From assembly GCA_029932855.1 (NCBI GenBank), contig JAOZPG010000001.1, positions 245,084 through 309,083 of the forward strand: DNA of 64,000 bases. The letters run 5' to 3'. A program made the position numbers and the translations under genes. This document shows positions 51,234 to 60,573 of the stretch, in pieces. Position 1 is the stretch's first letter; each line of letters begins with the position of its first letter. The notes under the pieces are model-generated. The model was not told the DNA's origin. It searched no databases and worked only from the letters and a program-made list of their open reading frames with translations. Source of the DNA: Bacteroidales bacterium. Its GTDB lineage: Bacteria > Bacteroidota > Bacteroidia > Bacteroidales > VadinHA17.

Positions 51234-52571
51234 TTACTTTAATCCCATATATGCCCTGACATTTCTGAACCCTATATATGATTTTGCAGAATCCTGATAT
51301 TCATAAGTGCGTGTACTTGTTTGCAGGTAATATGCAATATCTTTCCAGGAACCTCCCCTGATAACCTTTCTTTTCATTATAATAGGATCATCAGGACGTG
51401 CATTATGCTGATAATTAGGATTCATATCATGAGTAAACACATATGATGATTCATCAAATGTACTGGCTGTCCATTCAGCTACATTTCCAGCCATGTCATA
51501 TAAGCCAAATTCGTTCATGTCATATGATCCAACTGCATTTGAATAAAGGGCCCCATCATCAACGTACCTTCCCCTGAGGGGTTTGAAGTTGGCTAAGAAA
51601 CAACCCTGGTCATTTCTGGTATATAAACCTCCCCATGGATACATTGAAAAGTCAAGTCCGCCTCTTGCAGCATATTCCCATTCCGCTTCAAGGGGAAGCC
51701 TGTATTCCTGTACAAAAGTACCACCCTGAGACATGAGGTAAGAGTTTAAAAATTGCGTACGCCATATGCTGAATGCATTTGCCTGTTCCCATGAAACCCC
51801 TACAACAGGGTACTCATCAAATGAGGGATGCCAGAAATACATACTGGCCTGAGGCTCATTGTATGAAAAGGTGTAATCACGTATCCAGACAAGAGTGTCG
51901 GGATAACAGTTTATCTTATTGTGAAAAATAAATGATTGTCTTCCTGTTACTTTAACTTTTTCTCCGTCCTGGTTGTATGCTTCCCCGTCATAAGACTGAG
52001 TCTTATAATTATACCTGTTCGACTGTTTGGCAGCCTGTTTCATATCTATCCAGTAATATGCATAAATAAGTTTCCTGGTATCAATCTCTTTTCTACCAAA
52101 AAACCTTTCTTCGGGAGGATAATACATATCTTCAAGGATATCTGTGATCTCAGGAGTATCCTTGGGATTAATCTCTGTTTCCCAGTTAATACGGGGCGGG
52201 TCGTATGGGTCACCGTTTTCATCCACCTTAAAGAAGCCATCTATCTGTGCATCTCCCAGTTTGTAACGCTTTATGGAATCGCGTACATAATAAACAAACT
52301 GACGATATTCATTATTAGTGATCTCGGTATCATCCATCCAAAATGCATCCACAGTAACAGTTCTGCTCATGGCATTCATAGACCAGGCAACATCCTGGTC
52401 ACTCGGACCCATATTGAAGCTTCCCTGTGGAATGAATCTCATGCCATAAGGATTGGGTTCAAACCATTTTTTGCGTCCCTGGACACCAACGAGCTCACCC
52501 GTATATGAGCTGTTACCACAGCTACTCGCTAATAATATGGTTATAATTCCAACTATAAATATTTTTTTCAT
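51234..52571 (-). CDS. gldK: GldK / PorK, T9SS lipoprotein
   Basis: GldK is an outer-membrane-attached lipoprotein of the T9SS ring, with a formylglycine-generating-enzyme-like (sulfatase-modifying) fold. The 445-residue protein has a lipoprotein signal (ILLASSC). It also has FGE-like elements MRFIPQGSFNMG near 44, WMDDTEITNNEYRQFVYY near 77, and MAGNVAEWTAS with VIRGGSWKD near the end. The enzymatic Cys pair of true FGE is not expected in GldK. It follows the porP gene by 47 bp. Confidence 0.93.
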   Translation of the reverse strand: MKKIFIVGIITILLASSCGNSSYTGELVGVQGRKKWFEPNPYGMRFIPQGSFNMGPSDQDVAWSMNAMSRTVTVDAFWMDDTEITNNEYRQFVYYVRDSIKRYKLGDAQIDGFFKVDENGDPYDPPRINWETEINPKDTPEITDILEDMYYPPEERFFGRKEIDTRKLIYAYYWIDMKQAAKQSNRYNYKTQSYDGEAYNQDGEKVKVTGRQSFIFHNKINCYPDTLVWIRDYTFSYNEPQASMYFWHPSFDEYPVVGVSWEQANAFSIWRTQFLNSYLMSQGGTFVQEYRLPLEAEWEYAARGGLDFSMYPWGGLYTRNDQGCFLANFKPLRGRYVDDGALYSNAVGSYDMNEFGLYDMAGNVAEWTASTFDESSYVFTHDMNPNYQHNARPDDPIIMKRKVIRGGSWKDIAYYLQTSTRTYEYQDSAKSYIGFRNVRAYMGLK

Positions 52572-52618
52572 GACTTATCTAGGTTTAATATTGCAAGTAA
52601 TACAAATTTTTTAAAAAA

Positions 52619-53560
52619 TCATAGAAATCTAATACTTTTATAACGCTTAGGACTCCTGTCCAGGCCTAAACTAAAACAATAATTTACTAAAAATTCATGG
52701 CTTCCTGTTGTGCCTTGAATAATATTGGATGTGGGGAATTCATAAGCATAACCAAGCCTGATTCCGTTAAATAATTGTATTCCAATAAGACTGGCTACTG
52801 AAGCCCCCAGTTTATAGGAAACGCCACCCCAGAATTTTTTATTGTATAAAACATTTGTATTTAGTGCTATTTCTGATGTTGCTCCATCCGATAATATCTG
52901 TATTGAAGGGAGTATTTCGAACAATGGATTTGCTAAACTAAAATCATAGCCGGCAGTAAAATAATAATGCCTTTTAAGGAATGGATTTCCTTTGGTATAG
53001 TTGAAACCGGGCTGATTAAGGTGGGTGCTGGAGAATCCTATATGCAGTTCATCGGTTTTATAAAAGAGGCCAAAACCCATATCAAAGGCAAATACACTTT
53101 CATTATTAGTAGGAATAAGGGGATCTCCACCCGGATCAACATGCTGATCACTGGTAGGTATTGACCATTCGGGTTCAAGACTCTGATTATACATACCAAC
53201 ACTCAGGCCTATTCCAAGTTTACCCGGACCCAGGTCCAGCCGGTATGCATAAGAACCGGTTATATTCAGGTTCTTATAAAAGCCAGCCTGGTCAGTCATT
53301 ATCATCAATCCCACCCCGCTGCTTATTCCAAAAGGATTGATGGCAGCATTTATATGTGCTATAGTACTGGAAGGAGCTCCCTCAAAACCTACCCATTGCT
53401 GTCTGTTCAGAAGAGTGGCACATACCATATCATTGCTTCCGGCATATCCCGGATTATTAGCCATATTATTAAACATAAAATGGCTGAATTGAGGATCCTG
53501 CTGGCTGTGAAGATCTATAGCAAGCAGGGATACCAAAACAATGAAAATAATTTTTTTCAT
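52619..53560 (-). CDS. porP: PorP/SprF family outer-membrane protein
   Basis: The 313-residue protein has a signal peptide (cleavage after HSQ). It continues with the family start DPQFSHFMFNNMANNPGYAGS, then beta strands ending with YCFSLGLDRSPKRYKS. PorP/SprF proteins are barrel-like and act with the T9SS in surface export or attachment. It is the first gene of the operon. A candidate -7 box lies about 55 bp upstream of its start. Confidence 0.92.
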   Translation of the reverse strand: MKKIIFIVLVSLLAIDLHSQQDPQFSHFMFNNMANNPGYAGSNDMVCATLLNRQQWVGFEGAPSSTIAHINAAINPFGISSGVGLMIMTDQAGFYKNLNITGSYAYRLDLGPGKLGIGLSVGMYNQSLEPEWSIPTSDQHVDPGGDPLIPTNNESVFAFDMGFGLFYKTDELHIGFSSTHLNQPGFNYTKGNPFLKRHYYFTAGYDFSLANPLFEILPSIQILSDGATSEIALNTNVLYNKKFWGGVSYKLGASVASLIGIQLFNGIRLGYAYEFPTSNIIQGTTGSHEFLVNYCFSLGLDRSPKRYKSIRFL

Positions 53561-53613
53561 ATAGCTAAAACTAAGCTTTTGAAAAACACCTAATTGTTCT
53601 TACGTAAAATAAG

Positions 53614-53621
53614 CAAAAATA
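53614..53621 (-). promoter_or_regulatory. Candidate -7 box for the T9SS operon
   Basis: TATTTTTG on the minus strand is an exact match to TAnnTTTG, about 55 bp before the porP start, at a plausible distance for a leader of about 47 nt. I see no matching TTTG at the usual -33 distance. Confidence 0.35.
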
Positions 53622-53732
53622 TTGCTTTCATACAAATTATCTATTTCCTGCTATATGCTGATACAGGACAAGCAAGTCAGCAATTTCTTTATACTTCGAA
53701 ACAGGGATTTTGTTACTAAAAAGACTAGAAAT

Positions 53733-54902
53733 TTAATTAATCCTTTGAAATGCCCTCCACCATCTGTCGGGAATCTCCTGCTTGCCAGCATTCAGGTAGT
53801 CCTGGTAAGAACATGAAATAAGGCTTGTTGCTTTTCCTGTTTTTCCGGGTTTCTTTAAATAGGGGACTTCTATCCACCAGCGATCCGTATGTTCACTTTT
53901 GTAAAAAATCAGCTCCTGTTCTATAGAATCAAGACTAACAATATATTTTGTGAAAGTTTCCGGGTCACCGGGTTTCTCAATTAATCTTTGCGAGTAAGCT
54001 TCTATGAAATACCATATTATTTGTGCACCCAGATGAGCTGTTTGATTATTATTATCGTACTTCGGGTTTATTTCAGAAACGATAAATGCAGAAAGCCTGT
54101 CGCTTAAACCTGCATATCTGGCTATTTGGCAGATTTCTTCGCCATGAAAGCCATTTGGAGACGGATGATAATGTCCCGGGGCGTCGGATTGTTTTACAAC
54201 ACTAATATCCAGGCTTACAAGATCAGCATCCCTGAAAACCGGTTCCAGGTTTTTTAAATCTGCCCGGGCCTCACCCAGCCGTATGGTTTCATAAAATAAA
54301 TTCTTGAGTAACTCAATATCCGTGGGATCGGTATAATGGATCTGGTTTCCAATATTGGTAAAATTGGATAGAAATTTTGTTTTCCGGCTTATTATGTGCT
54401 GAAGATAATTGCCTGAATTAATGCTTTTTCCACTTGCCTTTATATCGATCTTTGAGTCTATACTAACAAGATTAATTGTTTTTTGATTTTTTTCATATGC
54501 CAGGAGGGCACCATAGCTAATATCCTGAGACCCTCCTATAATCACCGGGATTACATTTTTTGAGAACAATTCCACCAAAACATCTCTTAAGCCGAAATAA
54601 CTGTCCTGGGCTGAAGGACCTTTTTTTAAGTTTCCCAGGTCAGCAATACTGTTTTTCTTTCCTGTCTGATATAATTTATAAAGAAAGAGGCGAAGCTTAT
54701 CAGGAGCATTCCCGCTTCCTTTGTTATCTGAATGCCTGTCTTCAGGAACTCCTATCAGCGCGATCTCAAAATTTTCAATATTATTGATCTTATGATTTTC
54801 TGTATGAACAAATATGTTCCTTCCAAATTCCTTTTTTGGAAGTATTATATTATAATTTGTTTTACTAAGGCTTACGGGATCAAAATAGTCATTAAGGTTC
54901 AT
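53733..54902 (-). CDS. Arginase-fold (ureohydrolase family) protein with altered metal site
   Basis: The 389-residue protein has the arginase/formimidoylglutamase layout. The metal-binding motifs are changed. The usual GGDH reads GGSQD near 138. The usual DAHxD reads DSKID near 167. The usual DxDxxDP region reads SLDISVV near 250. The late region with SEINPKYD near 293 is of family type. At least three of six Mn ligands are therefore missing, so hydrolase activity is doubtful even though databases may call this type formimidoylglutamase. It precedes the T9SS operon on the same strand and follows topA. A non-catalytic role is possible. Confidence 0.75.
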   Translation of the reverse strand: MNLNDYFDPVSLSKTNYNIILPKKEFGRNIFVHTENHKINNIENFEIALIGVPEDRHSDNKGSGNAPDKLRLFLYKLYQTGKKNSIADLGNLKKGPSAQDSYFGLRDVLVELFSKNVIPVIIGGSQDISYGALLAYEKNQKTINLVSIDSKIDIKASGKSINSGNYLQHIISRKTKFLSNFTNIGNQIHYTDPTDIELLKNLFYETIRLGEARADLKNLEPVFRDADLVSLDISVVKQSDAPGHYHPSPNGFHGEEICQIARYAGLSDRLSAFIVSEINPKYDNNNQTAHLGAQIIWYFIEAYSQRLIEKPGDPETFTKYIVSLDSIEQELIFYKSEHTDRWWIEVPYLKKPGKTGKATSLISCSYQDYLNAGKQEIPDRWWRAFQRIN

Positions 54903-54938
54903 TGCCTGATTAATATTTTATTGTTTCACGAATGAACA

Positions 54939-57278
54939 TTATGTGCTTTTCTTTGAAGATTTTTTACCTGCCTGATGTGTAGGACGATTTTTTGCTTTTT
55001 CAATTATCTCCATGCATTTTTCAAGATCCATATCTTCGGGTTTTATGTTTTTGGGGATCTTAAAATTCTTTTTTTCATAACTGATATATGGCCCCCAGTG
55101 ACCATTCAGTATCTTGAGGTTTTCTTTTTCGGCAAAAGTTTTAATGAGCTTCTTTTTATCGGCTTCTCTTTTAAGCAAAATGATCTCAATTGCCCTTTCT
55201 TCGCTAATCTTTAAGGGATCATCTTCTTTTCCAAGGGAATAAAATTTTCCTTTATGTCTTATATATGGTCCATATTTCCCTGTTGAGATTACCAGGGGAT
55301 CATCTTCAAAACTTCCTGCTTCTCTTGGGAGCTTAAAGAGCTCAAGCGCTTCTTCAAGGCTTATCGTTTCTATTCTCTGATTTTCCCGTAATCCTGCAAA
55401 GCGGGGCTTTTGGTCGTTACCTGCCCTTCCGATCTGGGCAATTGGACCGTATTTACCCACCTTAACCAGTATATCTTCACCCGATTTGGGATCTTTCCCT
55501 AAAACCCGCTCTCCGGTAGATTTTTCAGATTCCTTAAGGGTTTTTTCTATTATTGGATGAAATCCGGAATAGAATTTATCTATCATTTTTACCCAATTGA
55601 GTCTGCCGGATGCTATTTCATCGAATTCTTTTTCAACAAGGGCTGTAAAATTATAATCGAGGATATTTTTAAAATGTGCAATTAAGAAATCATTTACAAC
55701 CATCCCAATGTCTGTTGGTAAAAGCTTGGATTTTTCCGATCCATATCTTTCATTTTTTTGAAACTCCTTAATAGTACCCTCAGTCATTTCCAGTATTTCA
55801 ATTTTTCTTTCTTCTCCTGACTGATGACCTTTTACGGCATAACCCCTGTTCTGAATAGTTGAAATTGTAGGAGCATAGGTGGATGGTCTGCCTATGCCCA
55901 GTTCTTCCATTTTCTTTACCAGGCTTGCTTCAGAATAGCGGTAGGGTGGCTGGCTATATTTCTCTGTAGCCATTATAGTCTTGTATTCCAGCTTTTTTCC
56001 TTCCCTGAGTGAAGGGGGAATTATTTTTGTACTTTTTTCGTCTTCTTCGTCAACAGATGCAGAATATATCTTCAGGAATCCGTCAAAGCTGATCACTTCG
56101 CCGCTTACCGTAAATACATCCTCCATATTGGAAACTGAGATGCTAACTATGGTTTTCTCAATTTCTGCATTACTCATTTGTGAGGCTATGGTTCGTTTCC
56201 ATATCAGGTCGTAAAGCTTAACTTCGGTGGCAGGACCCTCTACTGTCATATTTTCAAGGTATGTGGGGCGTATTGCTTCATGAGCTTCCTGGGCACCTTT
56301 AGATTTTGTTTTATACTTTCTTAAGAGGTGATATTTACTTCCATATTTATCACTTATTAGCTTGGAGGCGACATTTAAAGCCAGGCTTGAAAGGCTAAGC
56401 GAGTCGGTTCTCATATATGTTATCTTACCTGCCTCATATAATTTTTGAGCTACAGCCATAGTTTGGGCAACAGAAAAACCAAGTTTTCTTCCAGCTTCCT
56501 GTTGCAGGGTTGAGGTGGTAAATGGAGGTGCAGGAGAGCGTTTGCTGGATTTACTTGTGACGGAAGAAACTTCAAAAGAAGCATTGTGGCACTTTTCAAG
56601 GAAAATACGTGCTTCCGCATTATTTTTAAGTTTCCTCGACAGCTCGGCATTAACCTGAATTATTTCGCCCCCGGAGCCGGTAAAATAAAAAATGGCAGTT
56701 ATCTTATATGAAGAACTGGTTTTGAAATTCAGAATGTCACGTTCCTTTTCAACAAGTAAACGTACAGCAACCGATTGAACTCTTCCTGCAGAAAGTGAAG
56801 GCTTGACTTTCTTCCATAACAGAGGTGATAATTCAAATCCAACGAGCCGGTCTAAAACTCTTCTTGCCTGCTGTGCCTGAACGACATTATGATTTATCTT
56901 CCTGGGATTTTTGACAGCATCTTCAATTGCAGTCCTGGTTATTTCATGAAAAACAATTCGTTTAGTGTTTTCATCCTTTAATCCAAGTACTTCAGAAAGA
57001 TGCCAGGCAATAGCTTCTCCTTCCCTGTCCTCATCTGATGCCAGCCATACATATTTTGCCTTTTTTGCCAGTGATTTAAGCTCACTAACAATTTTCTTTT
57101 TACTGTCGGGCACAATATAAGATGGCTGATATTTATTATTAATGTCTACACCCAGGTCTTTTTTTGCCAGGTCGCGGATATGACCAAAACTCGACTTAAC
57201 ATTAAAATCCTTGCCGAGAATTTTTTCTATGGTTTTGGCTTTAGCCGGGGATTCAACAATTACAAGATTTTCTCCCAT
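54939..57278 (-). CDS. topA: DNA topoisomerase I
   Basis: This type IA topoisomerase relaxes negative supercoils. The 779-residue protein has the TOPRIM start NLVIVESPAKAKTI and the acidic ASDEDREGEAIAWH. The catalytic tyrosine lies in ITYMRTDS near 300. Instead of zinc fingers, the C-terminus has TopA C-terminal repeats (YGPIAQIG, YGPYIRHKG, WGPYISYEK), followed by a Lys-rich tail. This layout is usual in Bacteroidota. It lies about 36 bp upstream of the arginase-fold gene in the same direction. Confidence 0.95.
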   Translation of the reverse strand: MGENLVIVESPAKAKTIEKILGKDFNVKSSFGHIRDLAKKDLGVDINNKYQPSYIVPDSKKKIVSELKSLAKKAKYVWLASDEDREGEAIAWHLSEVLGLKDENTKRIVFHEITRTAIEDAVKNPRKINHNVVQAQQARRVLDRLVGFELSPLLWKKVKPSLSAGRVQSVAVRLLVEKERDILNFKTSSSYKITAIFYFTGSGGEIIQVNAELSRKLKNNAEARIFLEKCHNASFEVSSVTSKSSKRSPAPPFTTSTLQQEAGRKLGFSVAQTMAVAQKLYEAGKITYMRTDSLSLSSLALNVASKLISDKYGSKYHLLRKYKTKSKGAQEAHEAIRPTYLENMTVEGPATEVKLYDLIWKRTIASQMSNAEIEKTIVSISVSNMEDVFTVSGEVISFDGFLKIYSASVDEEDEKSTKIIPPSLREGKKLEYKTIMATEKYSQPPYRYSEASLVKKMEELGIGRPSTYAPTISTIQNRGYAVKGHQSGEERKIEILEMTEGTIKEFQKNERYGSEKSKLLPTDIGMVVNDFLIAHFKNILDYNFTALVEKEFDEIASGRLNWVKMIDKFYSGFHPIIEKTLKESEKSTGERVLGKDPKSGEDILVKVGKYGPIAQIGRAGNDQKPRFAGLRENQRIETISLEEALELFKLPREAGSFEDDPLVISTGKYGPYIRHKGKFYSLGKEDDPLKISEERAIEIILLKREADKKKLIKTFAEKENLKILNGHWGPYISYEKKNFKIPKNIKPEDMDLEKCMEIIEKAKNRPTHQAGKKSSKKST

Positions 57279-57398
57279 ATTATATTATGCTTTGTCGGAT
57301 TTATTTTTTAAACTAACCACAAAGAAAGCTAATTAGAAAAGTAAGTTCAAAATTTATTTTTAATTATTATTATTTTTGAGCCAATTAAACATCCATTT

Positions 57399-59756
57399 AT
57401 GATGCCTGATAAAAAAAAATACAGAGGAGCTATAATATTATTCTGGTTTTTATATTCTCTGCCTGTGATCCTTATTGTTACACTATTTGTATTGATATCC
57501 AATGAAAAACTTGGACCTATGCCGGGTTTTGAAGAACTTGAGAATCCTGAAAATAATCTTGCTGCCGAAGTATTTAGTGAAGATGGTGTATTACTTGGTA
57601 AGTTCTATGTTCAGAACAGGGTATGGTGTGATTACGAGGAGATATCTCCCTATGTAATTAATGCCCTTATTGCTACTGAAGATATCAGGTTTTACAGGCA
57701 TTCCGGTATTGACCTGAGAGGTTTGGGAAGGGTGCTTATAAAAACAGCCATTCTGGGCCAGGAACATTCAGGTGGTGGTTCTACAATAACCCAGCAACTG
57801 GCTAAGAACCTGTTTCCAAGGGATACCACAAGATACAGGTCGGGTATAGCAAGAAAAGCTCACCTTGGGATTGTAAAATTCAAGGAATGGCAAACAGCAG
57901 TTAAACTTGAGAAGAGTTATTCTAAAGAAGAGATATTAACAATGTATCTCAATGTTTTTGATTTCCTGTACCAGGCAGTTGGAATAAAATCAGCTTCACA
58001 GGTTTATTTCAATACTACTCCCGATTCATTGAATATTGAGCAGGCAGCAATGCTGGTGGGAATGGTTAAGAACCCGGCTTTGTATAATCCTTTGCGTAAT
58101 TACGACAGGATGTTGGCAAGGAGAAACACTGTCCTTTCACAAATGGGGAAATATGGATTTCTGGCCATGGAGGAAGCCGACTCACTTAAACAACTTCCGA
58201 TAGAAACTGAATTTATGGTACAAGACCATAATGTGGGCCTTGCAACCTATTTCAGGGAATACCTGAGAACTACTATGATCAGGCAGGAGCCCAAAAGAAG
58301 ATATTTTTACACAAAACAACAGTACGAAGATGCATTGTATGAATGGGAAAATAACCCTCTGTATGGATGGTGCCGGAAAAATAAAAAGCCGGATGGTACA
58401 AATTATAACCTTTACAGGGACGGGATAAAGATATATACTACCATAAATTCGAAAATGCAGAAGTATGCCGAGGAGGCAGTAAGGGAACATTTGTCGCTTG
58501 ATCTGCAAAATGTATTCAATGAGCATATTAAAAGCTATAAAAACCCGCCTTATTCTGACGATATTGATAAAAAGACAATTAAAAATATTCTTGAAATAAC
58601 CATGAAGAGAACCGACAGGTATCGCAGCCTTTCAAACAGGGGGGTCTCTGAAGATTCAATTAAGACTGTATTTAATACTCCCGTTGAGATGAAAGTGTTT
58701 TCATGGAAGGGGGAAGTGGATACAATTATGAGTCCCGGAGACTCGATATTGTATTATAAAAATTTCTTAAGGTCAGGTCTTATGAGTTTTGATCCCCATA
58801 CAGGTTATGTTAAAGCTTATGTTGGCGGACCCGATTTCAGGTATTTTAAGTTCGATGCGGTAATGACCCAGAAAAGGCAGGCAGGCAGTACAATAAAGCC
58901 ATTCCTTTATACCCTGGCGATGCAGGATGGTTTTACGCCTTGCTACAAGGTGCCCAATGTTGCCCAGACATTCCAGATAGGAGATTCGATATGGACTCCT
59001 GCAAGTTCGGGTAAGAAAGATTACTGGGGTAAAATGGTTACTCTTAAATGGGGGCTTGCTAATTCAGAAAATTATGTGTCAGCATGGTTAATGAAGCAGT
59101 TCAATCCCAAGTCGGTTATTAATCTTATAAAGAAAATGGGAGTACGAAGTTATATCGATCCTGTTTATTCACTCTTCCTGGGCACCTCAATAGTTTCATT
59201 ATATGAATTAACCGGGGCATTTGGGACATTTGCAAATAAAGGTGTATATACGCAACCGATCTTTGTTTCTGCCATAGAAAATAAGAATGGCGATGTGATA
59301 TCCAGGTTTTTTCCTGCTTATGAGGAAGCGATAAGTGAAGAGAATGCATATTTGATGATAAACTTATTGGAAGGTGTTGTTCAGGCAGGTACAGGGTCAA
59401 GGCTAAGATGGAAATATGAGTTAATGAATGAAATAGGTGGTAAAACAGGCACCACACAAAACCAGTCTGATGGTTGGTTTATTGGTGTTACTCCAAAACT
59501 GGTTACCGGGGTATGGACAGGCTGGGAAGACCGAAGCATACATTTTGAAAGTCTGTATCTTGGCAGTGGCAGCAATATGGCTCTTCCCATATTCGGTCTT
59601 TACCATCAAAAAATATATAGCGATTCAAGTATGGCTTATTACAAGGAAGATATTTTTGAATCTCCCCTGGGCTTTGAGCTTGAACTCGACTGTGAGAAAC
59701 TGGAGAATGAAGAAGGGAATGAAACCTACCAGATAGAGGACGAAAGTATTTATTAA
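57399..59756 (+). CDS. Class A penicillin-binding protein (PBP1A type)
   Basis: The 785-residue protein has one N-terminal membrane segment (about 14-34). The transglycosylase domain (about 70-250) contains EDIRFYRHSGID and GGSTITQQLAKNLF. The transpeptidase domain (about 450-740) has the active Ser in GSTIKPF (SxxK), the SEN triad in ANSENYVSAW, and KTG in GGKTGTTQNQSDGWF. It builds and cross-links peptidoglycan. Length is normal. It is divergent from topA; its stop overlaps that of the convergent DUF4197 gene by 4 bp. Confidence 0.93.
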   Translation: MMPDKKKYRGAIILFWFLYSLPVILIVTLFVLISNEKLGPMPGFEELENPENNLAAEVFSEDGVLLGKFYVQNRVWCDYEEISPYVINALIATEDIRFYRHSGIDLRGLGRVLIKTAILGQEHSGGGSTITQQLAKNLFPRDTTRYRSGIARKAHLGIVKFKEWQTAVKLEKSYSKEEILTMYLNVFDFLYQAVGIKSASQVYFNTTPDSLNIEQAAMLVGMVKNPALYNPLRNYDRMLARRNTVLSQMGKYGFLAMEEADSLKQLPIETEFMVQDHNVGLATYFREYLRTTMIRQEPKRRYFYTKQQYEDALYEWENNPLYGWCRKNKKPDGTNYNLYRDGIKIYTTINSKMQKYAEEAVREHLSLDLQNVFNEHIKSYKNPPYSDDIDKKTIKNILEITMKRTDRYRSLSNRGVSEDSIKTVFNTPVEMKVFSWKGEVDTIMSPGDSILYYKNFLRSGLMSFDPHTGYVKAYVGGPDFRYFKFDAVMTQKRQAGSTIKPFLYTLAMQDGFTPCYKVPNVAQTFQIGDSIWTPASSGKKDYWGKMVTLKWGLANSENYVSAWLMKQFNPKSVINLIKKMGVRSYIDPVYSLFLGTSIVSLYELTGAFGTFANKGVYTQPIFVSAIENKNGDVISRFFPAYEEAISEENAYLMINLLEGVVQAGTGSRLRWKYELMNEIGGKTGTTQNQSDGWFIGVTPKLVTGVWTGWEDRSIHFESLYLGSGSNMALPIFGLYHQKIYSDSSMAYYKEDIFESPLGFELELDCEKLENEEGNETYQIEDESIY

Positions 59757-60553
59757 TTTTGTCCGAATACTTTACGCAGTATTTCATTTACCCTGGCCCG
59801 GGGATCTTCACGTATCAGTTTTTCTTCTTGTGATATTTTTATAAATAATCCATCTACGGTCTTAGTTGTAACATATTCGGCAAGATCGGTTTCAACTTTT
59901 TTGGTAAATGGTATTTTATTATATGCTGTTGTAATATCATCCCAGTATGCAGTAAGCTGAATCTGGTCGAGCGTATTTTGGACATCAGGCTTGAAGGCTT
60001 TTTTAAGTTGGTCATATGTTTTTGAATGAAAATAGTTTGTGGCTTCATTCTCACTTCCGGCAAGTATCTTTTTTGCATCGGAGAAGCTCATACTTTTAAT
60101 TGCTTTAAGAAAAATCGGAGAGGCTTTCTTAACGGCTTTTTCTGCTCCCCTGTTCATGTTTATGATAAAATCATCAAGCATTTTGTTAAAACCCAGAGCC
60201 CTGAGTTTTTCTTCAACATATTTAACATCCTCGGGGAAAGGGATTTTATATAAAGGGTTGGCATAATAAGCATCTACCTGGCTTAAAGAACTTACCCCGT
60301 TTTCTGTTCCCACCCTGAGTGCTTCTTTCAGACCTGTAATAATATCCTGCTCTGTAAGTGGCTCGTTAAAGGGAATTTCCAGTTCTTTAAGAATATCACA
60401 TGCGGGAAAAATCAGTAATAAACTGAGTAGCAGGCTTATTATTAAGTTTTTCCCTGCCCGGGTTGAGAGAGTATTCTTAGTAAAGTTTTTAATAAACAAA
60501 GGCAGTGCTTTTATAAATCGCAGTTTACCGGAAATAGTATGGTTAGTTTGCAT
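59753..60553 (-). CDS. DUF4197 family lipoprotein
   Basis: The 266-residue protein has the DUF4197 region (about 70-266): GLKEALRVGTENGVSSLS near 74, a helical middle with MNRGAEKAVKKASPIF, and the ending RVNEILRKVFG. Function is unknown. A lipoprotein-type signal (LLLIFPAC) lies unusually far in, after about 34 charged residues, so the true start may be downstream of the ATG at 60553. It is last in a same-strand series running down from panD. Confidence 0.8.
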   Translation of the reverse strand: MQTNHTISGKLRFIKALPLFIKNFTKNTLSTRAGKNLIISLLLSLLLIFPACDILKELEIPFNEPLTEQDIITGLKEALRVGTENGVSSLSQVDAYYANPLYKIPFPEDVKYVEEKLRALGFNKMLDDFIINMNRGAEKAVKKASPIFLKAIKSMSFSDAKKILAGSENEATNYFHSKTYDQLKKAFKPDVQNTLDQIQLTAYWDDITTAYNKIPFTKKVETDLAEYVTTKTVDGLFIKISQEEKLIREDPRARVNEILRKVFGQN

Positions 60554-60573
60554 CTTAGATAATGTTTTTGGTG

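Noticed and set aside
51936-52508. 190-codon plus-strand ORF
   Set aside because: It is a shadow of gldK on the opposite strand.
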